Below are positions 46,019 to 53,944 of a stretch of DNA of 64,000 nucleotides, piece by piece. A program made the translations under genes and the position numbers. Positions within the stretch are counted from its first letter, which is position 1. Every line of letters starts with the position of its first letter. The DNA is from Synechococcus sp. WH 8101 (GTDB lineage Bacteria; Cyanobacteriota; Cyanobacteriia; PCC-6307; Cyanobiaceae), in assembly GCF_004209775.1 (NCBI RefSeq), contig NZ_CP035914.1, positions 558,001-622,000 on the forward strand, given 5' to 3'. The notes under the pieces were generated by a model. That model worked only from the letters and a program-made list of their open reading frames with translations. It did no database searches and was not told the origin of the DNA.

Positions 46019-46273
46019 ATGACCGATTCGGCGGTGACGGTGAAGGCCACCGTGGCGGCGGCCGTGGCTGATTCCCTGCAGGCCCTGCGCAATGGCACCA
46101 CCGATGAACAGTGGAATGGTCTCAAGGCCAACCCCCTCGTGCGCGATCTGATCGGCCGTTGCGCCGATCTTGAGGCCGCCTTACTCCTCGATGACGGGTC
46201 TGCAACTGGCTGTCGACGGCCGTTGCAACAGCTGCAGGCGCCGGTGGAGTCCCGGTTGCTTCTCGCGGCCTGA
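46019..46273 (+). CDS. Small hypothetical protein
   Basis: 84 residues from ATG 46019 (MTDSAVTVKATVAAAVADSL), or from GTG 45977 with 14 more. The first ~60 residues look like two helices with a conserved-looking ADLEAALLLDDG; the C terminus (CRRPLQQLQAPVESRLL) is less protein-like and could result from a shifted frame. No family is recognised. It lies between miaE (60-base gap) and the convergent mtnD (9-base gap). Confidence 0.5.
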   Translation: MTDSAVTVKATVAAAVADSLQALRNGTTDEQWNGLKANPLVRDLIGRCADLEAALLLDDGSATGCRRPLQQLQAPVESRLLLAA

Positions 46274-46282
46274 GGGGGGCGA

Positions 46283-46840
46283 TCAGTCGAGGCGCGGGTA
46301 CAGACGCGCGATCGGGTCGCCTGTGAACCGGGCGACCCAGCCTTCCGGGTTGTTGAAGAAGCGGATGGCGCAGAACGAGGGCTTGGATCCCATGTCGAAC
46401 CAATGCTTGGTGCCAGCGGGAACGGCGATCCAGTCGCCGGCGCAGCACAGCACCTGAATCACCTCCTCGTTGATGTGGAGGCAGAACAACCCCTGGCCTT
46501 CCACGAAAAAACGCACCTCATCCTCGGCATGGGTATGTTCCTCGAGAAATTTCGCCCGCAGGGCGACGCGATCAGGGTGGTCTGGTGTGATGCGGATCGC
46601 GTCGACGGTCGCATAATCACCGCCCGCCTGCACTGCAGTGATTTCGTCGCGGTAGGCGTGAAGGATGCTGTCCTGGTCAGCGCCCGGGGCTAAGGACTGC
46701 CGAGCCGGCCAGCGTTCGAAACGAATGCCACGGCGCCGCAGTTCGGTCTGAATCACGCGGACGTCTTCACTTTCGAGGTTGGCCTCCTCGTGACTGGATG
46801 TGGCAGGTGGCTCGATGGAATAAAGACGCAGGTGGCTCAT
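46283..46840 (-). CDS. mtnD: Acireductone dioxygenase
   Basis: Metal-dependent cupin that cleaves acireductone to the methionine precursor ketoacid and formate in methionine salvage. It has 185 residues with the metal-binding motif FLEEHTHAEDEVRFFVEG (two His, one Glu) near residue 95 and the fourth ligand in VPAGTKHWFDMG near residue 142. Length and motifs are standard. It completes, with mtnC and mtnB (26.3-27.7 kb), three consecutive enzymes of the pathway in this window, but it is unlinked from them. Confidence 0.95.
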   Translation of the reverse strand: MSHLRLYSIEPPATSSHEEANLESEDVRVIQTELRRRGIRFERWPARQSLAPGADQDSILHAYRDEITAVQAGGDYATVDAIRITPDHPDRVALRAKFLEEHTHAEDEVRFFVEGQGLFCLHINEEVIQVLCCAGDWIAVPAGTKHWFDMGSKPSFCAIRFFNNPEGWVARFTGDPIARLYPRLD

Positions 46841-46941
46841 GGGGCCTTGAGGCTGCTCGATGAGGTCATCCTGCCCGCATCCCGATCCTTAACGCGTGGC
46901 CATCACCCTGGGAGGGCTGTTGCCCTGCACCACCCACACCG

Positions 46942-47697
46942 ATGCTTCGCTCGTTTCGTCTGCGGCCCCTCGCTGCTTCGATCGCTCCGCTCGCTGGCCT
47001 TGGGCTGGCGGTCATGGCTCCGGTCTCCCGGGCTGCGGATGCCAATCCGGCGGTGGGGCTGAGCCTTCAGGTGGCGCCCCTCGCCAAGGCGGTCGGTCAG
47101 CCGCCGCGAGCGGGCAGTGCCGCTCTGGCCAGGGATCTTTCCGTGCTGCGTTGGATCCAGACGAGCCGGGATCCGCAGCAGGTGCGCCATGCCTGGACTT
47201 ACCTCGATCGGGTACCCACCGCCTTTGAACCGGCAATCGGTTCCGACCTCAGCAAGACAGCCCCGCGTATCAAGGCCGGTGTGCCCGCTTTCGTGAAGGT
47301 GGTGGAGACGGTCAAAGATCAGCTCAAGGAGTCCATCGCTCGCCCGCGTCCGTTTCTGAGCCACGCCGATCTCAAACCTTGTTTGCCGCTGGAGCGCTCG
47401 AAGAGCTATCCCAGTGGCCATGCCACCTGGTACACAGCCACCAGCCTGCTTCTGGCTGATCTTTTGCCGCAGCGGCGCGAGCGATTGCTGGCGGTGGGTG
47501 AGCAGGGGGTGGCCGCCCGGGTCACCTGTGGCGTGCACTACCCAAGCGATGTGGAGGCTGGACAGCGGCTGGCTGCGGCTGGAGTGGCCCAGATCCTTGC
47601 CAGCGACCAGTGGCAGCGGTTCAAGGCGTCGGTGCAGGAGGAGGTGAAGGCCCTGATGGTGCCGCCGCCCGCCGGACTCCCTCTGCTGTTCGACTGA
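46942..47697 (+). CDS. Class A acid phosphatase (PAP2 superfamily), exported
   Basis: Periplasmic non-specific acid phosphatase of the PhoN type. It has 251 residues with a signal peptide (FRLRPLAASIAPLAGLGLAV, cleavage near ASRAA-type SRA-A at ~32). The three phosphatase motifs are K-x6-RP in QLKESIARPRPF, PSGH in KSYPSGHATWYTA, and GVHYPSDVEAGQ (catalytic His). Exported phosphatases help marine cyanobacteria use organic phosphate, so regulation by phosphate is plausible; no Pho box was identified. It is divergent from mtnD. Confidence 0.9.
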   Translation: MLRSFRLRPLAASIAPLAGLGLAVMAPVSRAADANPAVGLSLQVAPLAKAVGQPPRAGSAALARDLSVLRWIQTSRDPQQVRHAWTYLDRVPTAFEPAIGSDLSKTAPRIKAGVPAFVKVVETVKDQLKESIARPRPFLSHADLKPCLPLERSKSYPSGHATWYTATSLLLADLLPQRRERLLAVGEQGVAARVTCGVHYPSDVEAGQRLAAAGVAQILASDQWQRFKASVQEEVKALMVPPPAGLPLLFD

Positions 47698-47724
47698 ACG
47701 GCGTGGCTTAGAACGTGCCCAGTC

Positions 47725-48507
47725 ATGGTCATCGTTCTGAACAGCGCTGCACCTCCTCTTGTTGCATCGCCCGTGTCCGCGCCCGGCTTGGCGCTGATCG
47801 GGGTGGGTCCGGGGAATCCCGAGTGGCTCACCCTCGCGGCCCATCAGGCCCTGCAGCAGGCGGAGGTGGTGGCCTATCCGGTGGCGAGACGCGACGCCAC
47901 CGGCATGGCGGCCACGATCGTGGAGCGGTTTCTGCTGCCGGAGCAGCAACGGTTACCCCTGGTGTTCCCGATGGTTCGGGCCATGGAATCGCTGCGACCG
48001 GCCTGGATCGCTGCGGCCGATGCGCTGGCGGCGGCGGTGACGGCTGGTCGGCGCGTGGTGTTTCTGTGCGAGGGGGATGTGTCGCTCTTCGCCACGGGGA
48101 GTTACGTGCTGCTCGCGCTGCGGCAGCACCACCCCGACTGTCCGGTGCGCCTCATCCCCGGGGTGTCCTCCGTAGCGGCGGCGGCAGCCCAGGGGGCCTG
48201 GCCCCTGGCCCTGCAGCAGGAGGGATTGCTGATCCGTCCCTGCCCCGACGATGCTGCGGCGCTTCAGCGTGTGTTGCGCTGGGCGCAGGAGGAGAACACG
48301 GTGCTGGCCCTGCTCAAGCTGGGCCAGCGTTGGCGCTGGGTGCAGCCGTTGCTGGCGGAGCAACAGCTTCTTCACAACGCCCTGTTCGCAGAGCGGATCG
48401 GCTGGCCCGATCAGCGGGTGCTGCCGGCGGCGGCGGTGCCGGCGGGGGAACGGCCCTATTTCTCCCAGCTATTGATCCGCCAGGGTGAGGTTTTGGCCGA
48501 TGTCTGA
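47725..48507 (+). CDS. cobI: Precorrin-2 C20-methyltransferase
   Basis: SAM-dependent tetrapyrrole methylase of cobalamin synthesis, making precorrin-3A (or the cobalt-precorrin equivalent). It has 260 residues. Visible are LALIGVGPGNPEWLTLAA near residue 23 (family start), VVFLCEGDVSLFATGSYVLL near residue 112, and RLIPGVSSVAAAAAQGAWPLAL. Length is right for CobI/CbiL. It follows the acid phosphatase by 27 bases, and the DUF4079 gene overlaps its end by 8 bases. Confidence 0.92.
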   Translation: MVIVLNSAAPPLVASPVSAPGLALIGVGPGNPEWLTLAAHQALQQAEVVAYPVARRDATGMAATIVERFLLPEQQRLPLVFPMVRAMESLRPAWIAAADALAAAVTAGRRVVFLCEGDVSLFATGSYVLLALRQHHPDCPVRLIPGVSSVAAAAAQGAWPLALQQEGLLIRPCPDDAAALQRVLRWAQEENTVLALLKLGQRWRWVQPLLAEQQLLHNALFAERIGWPDQRVLPAAAVPAGERPYFSQLLIRQGEVLADV

Positions 48508-49171
48508 ACTCGGCGTTCTGTGCATGGCGTTGCCGGCACTCACCCCACTGCAGTGGTGCGCGCTGGTGCACCCGGTGCTGATCATCCTGTTTGTGTACCC
48601 CGTGGTGGGTGCGACGATCCGCTTGGGGATTCTGGCGCGAGAACGCCGGCTGCAGATCAATCCGATCGCCCCCACCGTGCCGATCGAACATGCCGACCAT
48701 GGCCGCTGGGTGACGGGGGCGCTGGTGCTGGCGGTTCTGCTGGCCTTCTCCCAGGAGGTGGCGGCCGCCTGGATTGAGCAGCCCCTCGATCCGGCCGAGG
48801 TTCCCGCCCGCTTGCTGGCGCTGGTGGTGGCCACCCTGGGCGTGCTGGCGGCCTTGGCCGCCCTGCTGCGGGCGTCCCGCACCTCCCGTCGGCTCGGCTG
48901 GGGCCTGGCCTGCTGGTTGGGCCTGCTGCTGCTGGGCTCCCAGCCGGAGGTGGAGCGCCTGGCGGATTCTCCGTTGCAGGCCCTGTTCTGGCAGTCCCAT
49001 TTCTGGGGTGGGGTGCTGCTGACCGGCTGTTTCTTGCTCTCGACGGCGCTGCAGGCAGAAATTGCGGCCAGGCCGCGGATCCGTCGTATGCACGTGGCTC
49101 TCAACCTGCTGGTGGCTCTGCTGTTCGCCACCCAGGCGATCAGCGGGACCCGAACATTGCTGTTGGCTTGA
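48500..49171 (+). CDS. DUF4079-family membrane protein
   Basis: A 223-residue integral membrane protein from ATG 48500, overlapping the cobI stop by 8 bases. It has about six hydrophobic segments. Characteristic stretches are CALVHPVLIILFVYPVVGAT, the cytoplasmic RLGILARERRLQINPI and the histidines HADHGRWVTGALVL and FWQSHFWGGVLLTG, reminiscent of cytochrome b561-like histidine-containing bundles; haem binding is only a possibility. The family is widespread in cyanobacteria with no known function. Its 3' end overlaps the convergent glycosyltransferase by 32 bases. Confidence 0.82.
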   Translation: MSELGVLCMALPALTPLQWCALVHPVLIILFVYPVVGATIRLGILARERRLQINPIAPTVPIEHADHGRWVTGALVLAVLLAFSQEVAAAWIEQPLDPAEVPARLLALVVATLGVLAALAALLRASRTSRRLGWGLACWLGLLLLGSQPEVERLADSPLQALFWQSHFWGGVLLTGCFLLSTALQAEIAARPRIRRMHVALNLLVALLFATQAISGTRTLLLA

Positions 49172-51179
49172 CGGTCTGCGGGATCAGGCTGCGGGCGAAT
49201 GGGCCAGGCCCGCGCCACGGCGGTGGAATTCGTGCGATCAGGGCCAGAAGCGCCCGCCATTCGCCCTTGGCCTGCCGGTCGACCCAGCATCCCGGTCGCG
49301 TGAACAGCCAGCGCAACAGGGCGTGCCGTTGGTGGTTGCTCAGCTCGCCCCAGTCGAGTGCCAGACGACCGCGCTCCTGGGCACACAGCGTCACGCTGAG
49401 TGGGGGCACATCGGGGCTCCAGTGCAGGCAGGTGCTGCTCACCAGCGGCGGTGGCGGCTCCGTCACGGTCAGTTCGACGCCCCGTTCGCTGATCGCCGTG
49501 ATCCGGCAGGGATGGCTGTGCCCGCCCGCGTCTTCGAGGCGGGCTTCCCAATCCATGGCCTGCCAGGGTGCCGGGTCGGTGGCGGCGGGATCCCAGCAGG
49601 CCCGCAGGGCCACCAGCAGGCTCAGGAGATTCAGCAGCGCCCAGACCAGGCCCACCGGTTGGCCTTGCAGGGCCAGGCCCAAGAGCGGCGTCGTTGGCAC
49701 AAGCAGCCCCACCAGGTTGAAGCCATTGAGCAGGATCAACAGCAGCAGGGGGGCTACCAGGGGCAGGCTCCAGCTACCCCGGTCGCGGCGTTGATGTTTC
49801 GGGGTGACTCGGAAGCCACCCAGGCGACCCCAGAGCTGGCTGATCACCGTGATGGTGAGAGGCACGGTGAGCACCCATCCGGTCAGTTCACTGAGGAAGG
49901 CGGCGCGGGAGCCCCGGTTCAGCCAGCCCAGGCTGAGCAGCAGGGTGGCCCACAGCGGTAGCAGCAAGGCCACGGCCGCTTCGGCCGTCAGGCGGATCGG
50001 CACCACGCCCAGGAGGCCGTAGCTGAGGGGCATCAGCAGCAGCACAAGCCGCGGCAGATTGTTGAACCAGTGCACGACTCCCTCCAGATAGGCGAGGCGT
50101 TGCCCTGCCGGCAGCCCCGTGCCCCCGAGAGGCCCCTCTTTCATGCGCAGGCTCTGCAAGGTGCCCGCCGCCCATCGCTGCCGTTGGCGCACGAAGTCGG
50201 CCATGGATTCCGCGGCCAGGCCAGCGCTGAGCTTTTCCTGCAGATAGCGGAGGCGCCACCCCTGGCGACGGAGGGCGATTCCGGTGACGAAATCCTCTGA
50301 AATCGCCTGTTCCACGAAGCCACCCACGCTGTTGAGCGCCTCGCGGCGTACCAGAAAGGCCGTGCCAGCGCACACCACCGCCCCCCAGCCGTCGCGAACG
50401 GGCTCGATCCAGCGGTAGAAGCTCTCCTCATCGGAGAGCAGCCAGTGTTCCATGCGCAGATTGCGCATCACCGGATCGGCGTTGATGAAGGTCTGCGGCG
50501 TCTGCACCAGCGCCACATCGGGCTCCTGCAGAAAGCCGATGCAGCGCTCCAGGAAATGGCGCTGGGGAATGAAATCGGCATCGAACACGGCCACCAGTTC
50601 GCCGTGGCTATGGCGCAGACCGTGGTTGAGATTGCCGGCTTTGGCGCCATGGCGCTCCGGGCGGTGTAGGTAGCGACAGCCAAGGGAGCTGGCCAGTTGC
50701 CGCACCTCCGGCCGGCCGCTGTCATCGAGAACCCACACCGTGGTGCGGGGGTAGGTCTGGGCGCAGCAGCCCACCAGGCTGCGCTCCAGCACGGCCAGCG
50801 GTTCGCCCCGGGTGGGCACCAGGATGTCGACGCTGGGTCGCCAGCTGCTCTGCTGCCATTGCCGCCACCGCGCGTCGGCTTCGTGCCGACGGTCAGGGAA
50901 AGGGCGCCAGGCCAGCCAAAGGGGAATCAGGCCTGTGAGCAGCAGCCATCCCTCCGCCAGGAGCAACACCAGGCTGAGGGCCGTGCTGAGCGTGCTGCTC
51001 AGGTTGAGGCTGTCGCTGACGCGCCAGACCAGATAGCGGAGGGTGAGCAGGTTGATCAGCAGGATCAGGCTGCGTCGTGCCCACAGAGGCGACTGTTGCT
51101 CAGGGCGTCGCTGCAGCCAGAGGGGCCAGATCAGCACCAGGAGGGGAAGCCAGACGGCTGCGCTCATCGATCCGCTCAT
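49140..51179 (-). CDS. Cellulose synthase-like glycosyltransferase (GT2, BcsA type)
   Basis: Processive membrane glycosyltransferase, 679 residues. ATG 51179 overlaps the dus stop as ATGA. Two or three N-terminal helices precede the GT-A domain with VDILVPTRGEPLAVLERSL near 110, the substrate Asp in VFDADFIPQRHFLER, the TED-equivalent AISEDFVTGIAL, and the QxxRW motif RQRQRWAAGTLQSL. Further helices follow, then a C-terminal soluble part resembling PilZ (AISERGVELTV) but without an RxxxR motif. It could make cellulose or another beta-glucan; bcsB or other partners are not present nearby. Confidence 0.88.
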   Translation of the reverse strand: MSGSMSAAVWLPLLVLIWPLWLQRRPEQQSPLWARRSLILLINLLTLRYLVWRVSDSLNLSSTLSTALSLVLLLAEGWLLLTGLIPLWLAWRPFPDRRHEADARWRQWQQSSWRPSVDILVPTRGEPLAVLERSLVGCCAQTYPRTTVWVLDDSGRPEVRQLASSLGCRYLHRPERHGAKAGNLNHGLRHSHGELVAVFDADFIPQRHFLERCIGFLQEPDVALVQTPQTFINADPVMRNLRMEHWLLSDEESFYRWIEPVRDGWGAVVCAGTAFLVRREALNSVGGFVEQAISEDFVTGIALRRQGWRLRYLQEKLSAGLAAESMADFVRQRQRWAAGTLQSLRMKEGPLGGTGLPAGQRLAYLEGVVHWFNNLPRLVLLLMPLSYGLLGVVPIRLTAEAAVALLLPLWATLLLSLGWLNRGSRAAFLSELTGWVLTVPLTITVISQLWGRLGGFRVTPKHQRRDRGSWSLPLVAPLLLLILLNGFNLVGLLVPTTPLLGLALQGQPVGLVWALLNLLSLLVALRACWDPAATDPAPWQAMDWEARLEDAGGHSHPCRITAISERGVELTVTEPPPPLVSSTCLHWSPDVPPLSVTLCAQERGRLALDWGELSNHQRHALLRWLFTRPGCWVDRQAKGEWRALLALIARIPPPWRGPGPFARSLIPQTVKPTAMFGSR

Positions 51180-52207
51180 GGATCGGTGCCATCGAGTGTC
51201 TGCCTGGCGGTGTCCAGCAGCTCCAGCGCGGCCGCAGGCGTGGGGGCCCGTATCAGGGCATGGCGCAGCTGGGGGGCGCCGGGAAAGCCGGTGCAGGTCC
51301 AACTCATGTGCTTGCGGGCGATCAGCAGGCCGTGGTCGCCGCGGCTGGCGACGAGGGCCTGCAGCTGATCGCGGGCCAGCTCGAGGCGTTCGGCCCCGGC
51401 CGGCGTGGCGGGAATGGGCCGTCCGCAGAGGGCGGCATCGATTTGCCCCACCAGCCATGGGGCGCCCATGCTGCCCCGGCCCACCATCACGCCAGCCGCA
51501 CCGGTGATGGCCAGGCAGCGTGCAGCATCTTCGGGGTTGTTCACATCACCGTTGGCGATCACAGGAATCGCCAACGCCTCTTGCACCGCGGCGATCGCCT
51601 GCCAGTCGGCCGCCCCCTTGAAGCCCTGGTTGCGGGTGCGTCCATGCAGGGTGAGCAGTTGGGCACCGGCTCGCTCCAGCTGCTGGCACCAGCTCACAGC
51701 GGCGGCGGATCCAGCCTCAAGCTCACTCCAGCCCAGGCGGGTTTTCACGGTGACGGGAATCGACACGGCTGCGGCCACTGTTTCAACGATGCGGCAGGCC
51801 AGCTCCGGGGTCTGGATCAGGCCGCTGCCGCCTCCTTTGCGAGCGATCTTGCGCACGGGACAGCCCATGTTGATGTCGATCAGAAAGGCGCCTGCCGCTT
51901 CGGCGCGCCGGGCCGCCTCCGCCATCGCCGCCGGGCGGTGATCGAACAGTTGCACCCCGATCGGTCCCTGCTCTTCCGCCAGTTCCTCCACCTTGCGGCG
52001 TCCATGGCCCAGTTCCAGGCTGGTGGCATTCACCATCTCCGTGAACAGCAGCGCATCGGGCGCCCAGCGCCGCACAAGGGAGCGGAACACCCGGTCGCTC
52101 ACGCCGGCCAGGGGCGACTGCAAGACCCGGCAGCGCAGCTGACGGGAGGTGCCCGACCCCGTCAAATGCAGAGCGCCCTGAGGGCGTGAGGGGGCGATGA
52201 CCACCAT
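51176..52207 (-). CDS. tRNA-dihydrouridine synthase
   Basis: FMN-dependent reduction of uridine to dihydrouridine in tRNA D loops. It has 343 residues: TIM barrel with LQSPLAGVSDRVFRSLVRRW near residue 29, the catalytic Cys in DINMGCPVRKIARKGGGSGL near residue 115, VKTRLGWSE, HGRTRNQGFKGAADW, and the FMN phosphate motif VMVGRGSMGAPWLVGQ. The C-terminal helical tRNA-binding domain is present. It is closest to the DusB-type group. It is translationally coupled to the downstream glycosyltransferase. Confidence 0.94.
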   Translation of the reverse strand: MVVIAPSRPQGALHLTGSGTSRQLRCRVLQSPLAGVSDRVFRSLVRRWAPDALLFTEMVNATSLELGHGRRKVEELAEEQGPIGVQLFDHRPAAMAEAARRAEAAGAFLIDINMGCPVRKIARKGGGSGLIQTPELACRIVETVAAAVSIPVTVKTRLGWSELEAGSAAAVSWCQQLERAGAQLLTLHGRTRNQGFKGAADWQAIAAVQEALAIPVIANGDVNNPEDAARCLAITGAAGVMVGRGSMGAPWLVGQIDAALCGRPIPATPAGAERLELARDQLQALVASRGDHGLLIARKHMSWTCTGFPGAPQLRHALIRAPTPAAALELLDTARQTLDGTDP

Positions 52208-52251
52208 CGATGCAGGCCGTCAAAAAGCGGGCACTTTCTCCATCCTGACCT

Positions 52252-52833
52252 TCAGGCGACGGTCTGTCGGTGTGGCAGGCGGGCTTTCTGCAGGGTCACC
52301 TGCTGCTCGATCGCGTTGCGCAGCCAGGCGGTGGTCGACCAGTCTTCGGCTTGGGCCAACCGCTCCACCTCCTGGGCAAGATCCACCGGCAACTGCAGTG
52401 CGTAGCTCTGGATGCTGTGGGGGGACGCGGGTCCGCCGGGCAGCGGTGCATCCATGTGGAGCAGCTGCAGTTTGAGCACCTCCAATCGGGTGTTGGCGCT
52501 GTGGCCGCCGCGACGCACCTGGCGCAGGGTGAGTCGTACGGGCTGGCCGGGCCGCACCTGCCGCAGGCTGCGTGGTGGCAGGGGGTGATCGCGACGGTCG
52601 CAGAACACCGGTCGGCTCCGTTCGGAGCTGGTGGTGTACGTGAAGGTGACCAAACCATCGCCACTCCATGCGGGGGGAGGGCCGTCGTGGTCGCTCAGAT
52701 GGGCCAGCAATCGGCGGCGATCGTGGCGCACCCGGCGGAGCACAGGCCTGGGCAGCCGAAACACGAGTCGCTGGGTGGGGCGGTCGGGATCGATCCGGCT
52801 GGCCGGTTCGAGGCTGGTGTCGAACACATACAT
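52252..52833 (-). CDS. Hypothetical protein with C-terminal ribbon-helix-helix-like segment
   Basis: A 193-residue protein not recognised by family. The N-terminal ~115 residues are basic and strand-rich (TQRLVFRLPRPVLRRVRHDR, RSLRQVRPGQPVRLTLRQV). The last ~50 residues, SYALQLPVDLAQEVERLAQA and then WSTTAWLRNAIEQQVTLQKA, have the strand-helix-helix pattern of ribbon-helix-helix (Arc/CopG/Omega) DNA-binding proteins. It is divergent from the DUF1823 gene with 52 bases between starts, and 44 bases upstream of dus. DNA binding is an inference; it could also be an antitoxin-like fold without a toxin partner nearby. Confidence 0.75.
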   Translation of the reverse strand: MYVFDTSLEPASRIDPDRPTQRLVFRLPRPVLRRVRHDRRRLLAHLSDHDGPPPAWSGDGLVTFTYTTSSERSRPVFCDRRDHPLPPRSLRQVRPGQPVRLTLRQVRRGGHSANTRLEVLKLQLLHMDAPLPGGPASPHSIQSYALQLPVDLAQEVERLAQAEDWSTTAWLRNAIEQQVTLQKARLPHRQTVA

Positions 52834-52885
52834 CCCATGAACGTAATGGCCGGATTAAGAAACCGGCACCGCCTGTCGTGAAACG

Positions 52886-53377
52886 ATGGCTCCCGCTGCT
52901 GCAGATCCGATGTCGGCATCACCCTGGCCGCTCAGTGTGGAGCTGCTGGAGCGGATCCTCGACGATCGCCTCTCGGATCGTTTCGTGGCAGAACGGATCT
53001 GGGAGCGGCTGGGGTACCAGCCGGCGGCGGACGACGGCGGGGAGCCCTGGCGTGCCGGACCCGAGACCCCGGACGCGTGGCGGCAGGCCTTCCCCCAGGC
53101 ACCGGAGGTGATCGCCACGCGGCCGGCTTCCGTGCAGCTCACCCGGTCGATTCCGCCGGAGTACAAGCAACTGCTCAAACAGCAGCTCGGTTTTCAGGGG
53201 TATCGCATCGGTGGCCTCTACCCCCGCCGCACCCGGCGTGCCACCGCGGTGAACTGGCTGCTGGCCTGGCTGGCGGAGCGGGGTGAGTCGCTGCCGCCGC
53301 AGGGACCCGTGCCGGAGCTGCTGCCGCCACCGGAGGATCCGGTGCGAGGCCACCCAGGCGATCCACCGGTGGGCTGA
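52886..53377 (+). CDS. DUF1823-family cyanobacterial protein
   Basis: 163 residues matching a small family found in cyanobacteria and plastid-bearing lineages. Features are LLERILDDRLSDRFVAERIW, a central GPETPDAWRQAFPQAPEVIA, and the highly conserved VQLTRSIPPEYKQLLKQQLG followed by GLYPRRTRRATAVNWLLAWL. The arginine-rich motif suggests nucleic-acid or ribosome contact, but no function is established. ATG 52886 is used; ATG 52910 is the alternative. Confidence 0.85.
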   Translation: MAPAAADPMSASPWPLSVELLERILDDRLSDRFVAERIWERLGYQPAADDGGEPWRAGPETPDAWRQAFPQAPEVIATRPASVQLTRSIPPEYKQLLKQQLGFQGYRIGGLYPRRTRRATAVNWLLAWLAERGESLPPQGPVPELLPPPEDPVRGHPGDPPVG

Positions 53378-53394
53378 TCCGATCGCCCCTGTGC

Positions 53395-53778
53395 TCACAC
53401 CTGAATGATCACCTTCGTGCCCTTGCGGGTGTTTTCAAACAGCCAGCGGGCCTGGTGAGTGGGCATCCGCACGCAGCCATTGCTGCGCGGCACACCGAAG
53501 GCCTGACCGGCGTCTTCCTGCCAGGGGGCGCCGTGCATGCAGATGAGCTCGTTGGCCGTGATGCACATGGCATAAGGCACGCCAGGGGCGACGTAGTTGC
53601 GCCCGCGCATAGTGACGGAGCGGTATTTCGTGAGCACGGAGGCGTGACCGGTGGGGGTGGGGGTGGACGCCTTGCCGGTACTGACGGGGATCACCCGCAC
53701 CACCTGCTCATTTCGGTCGTAAACGGTGAGTTGCTGGTCGGAGAGGTCGACCACGAGTGTGGCGATGAGCTCGAGCAT
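53395..53778 (-). CDS. L,D-transpeptidase (YkuD domain)
   Basis: Peptidoglycan cross-linking or protein-anchoring transpeptidase. It has 127 residues that are almost only the YkuD domain: VVDLSDQQLTVYDRNEQVVR, TPTPTGHASVLTKY, and the catalytic HGAPW...RSNGCVRMPTHQARWLF with the active-site Cys and His. No signal peptide is visible from ATG 53778 and no peptidoglycan-binding domain is attached, so how it reaches the periplasm is unclear. It is divergent from der with a 166-base gap. Confidence 0.92.
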   Translation of the reverse strand: MLELIATLVVDLSDQQLTVYDRNEQVVRVIPVSTGKASTPTPTGHASVLTKYRSVTMRGRNYVAPGVPYAMCITANELICMHGAPWQEDAGQAFGVPRSNGCVRMPTHQARWLFENTRKGTKVIIQV

Positions 53779-53944
53779 GACTGTGACAGTGGCGACACTG
53801 CACCAGGCCTAGCGATCTCACTCGCGTCTCATTAGTCTCTTCCCGGAAATTTTCCTGTTCGCTCTTGGTCGGGTGATGCCGCGGTGCCTTGGTGGCTGGG
53901 GGTGGCGGCTCTGTACTGTCAAGATTGAATGTTGTGCTTCCGTT

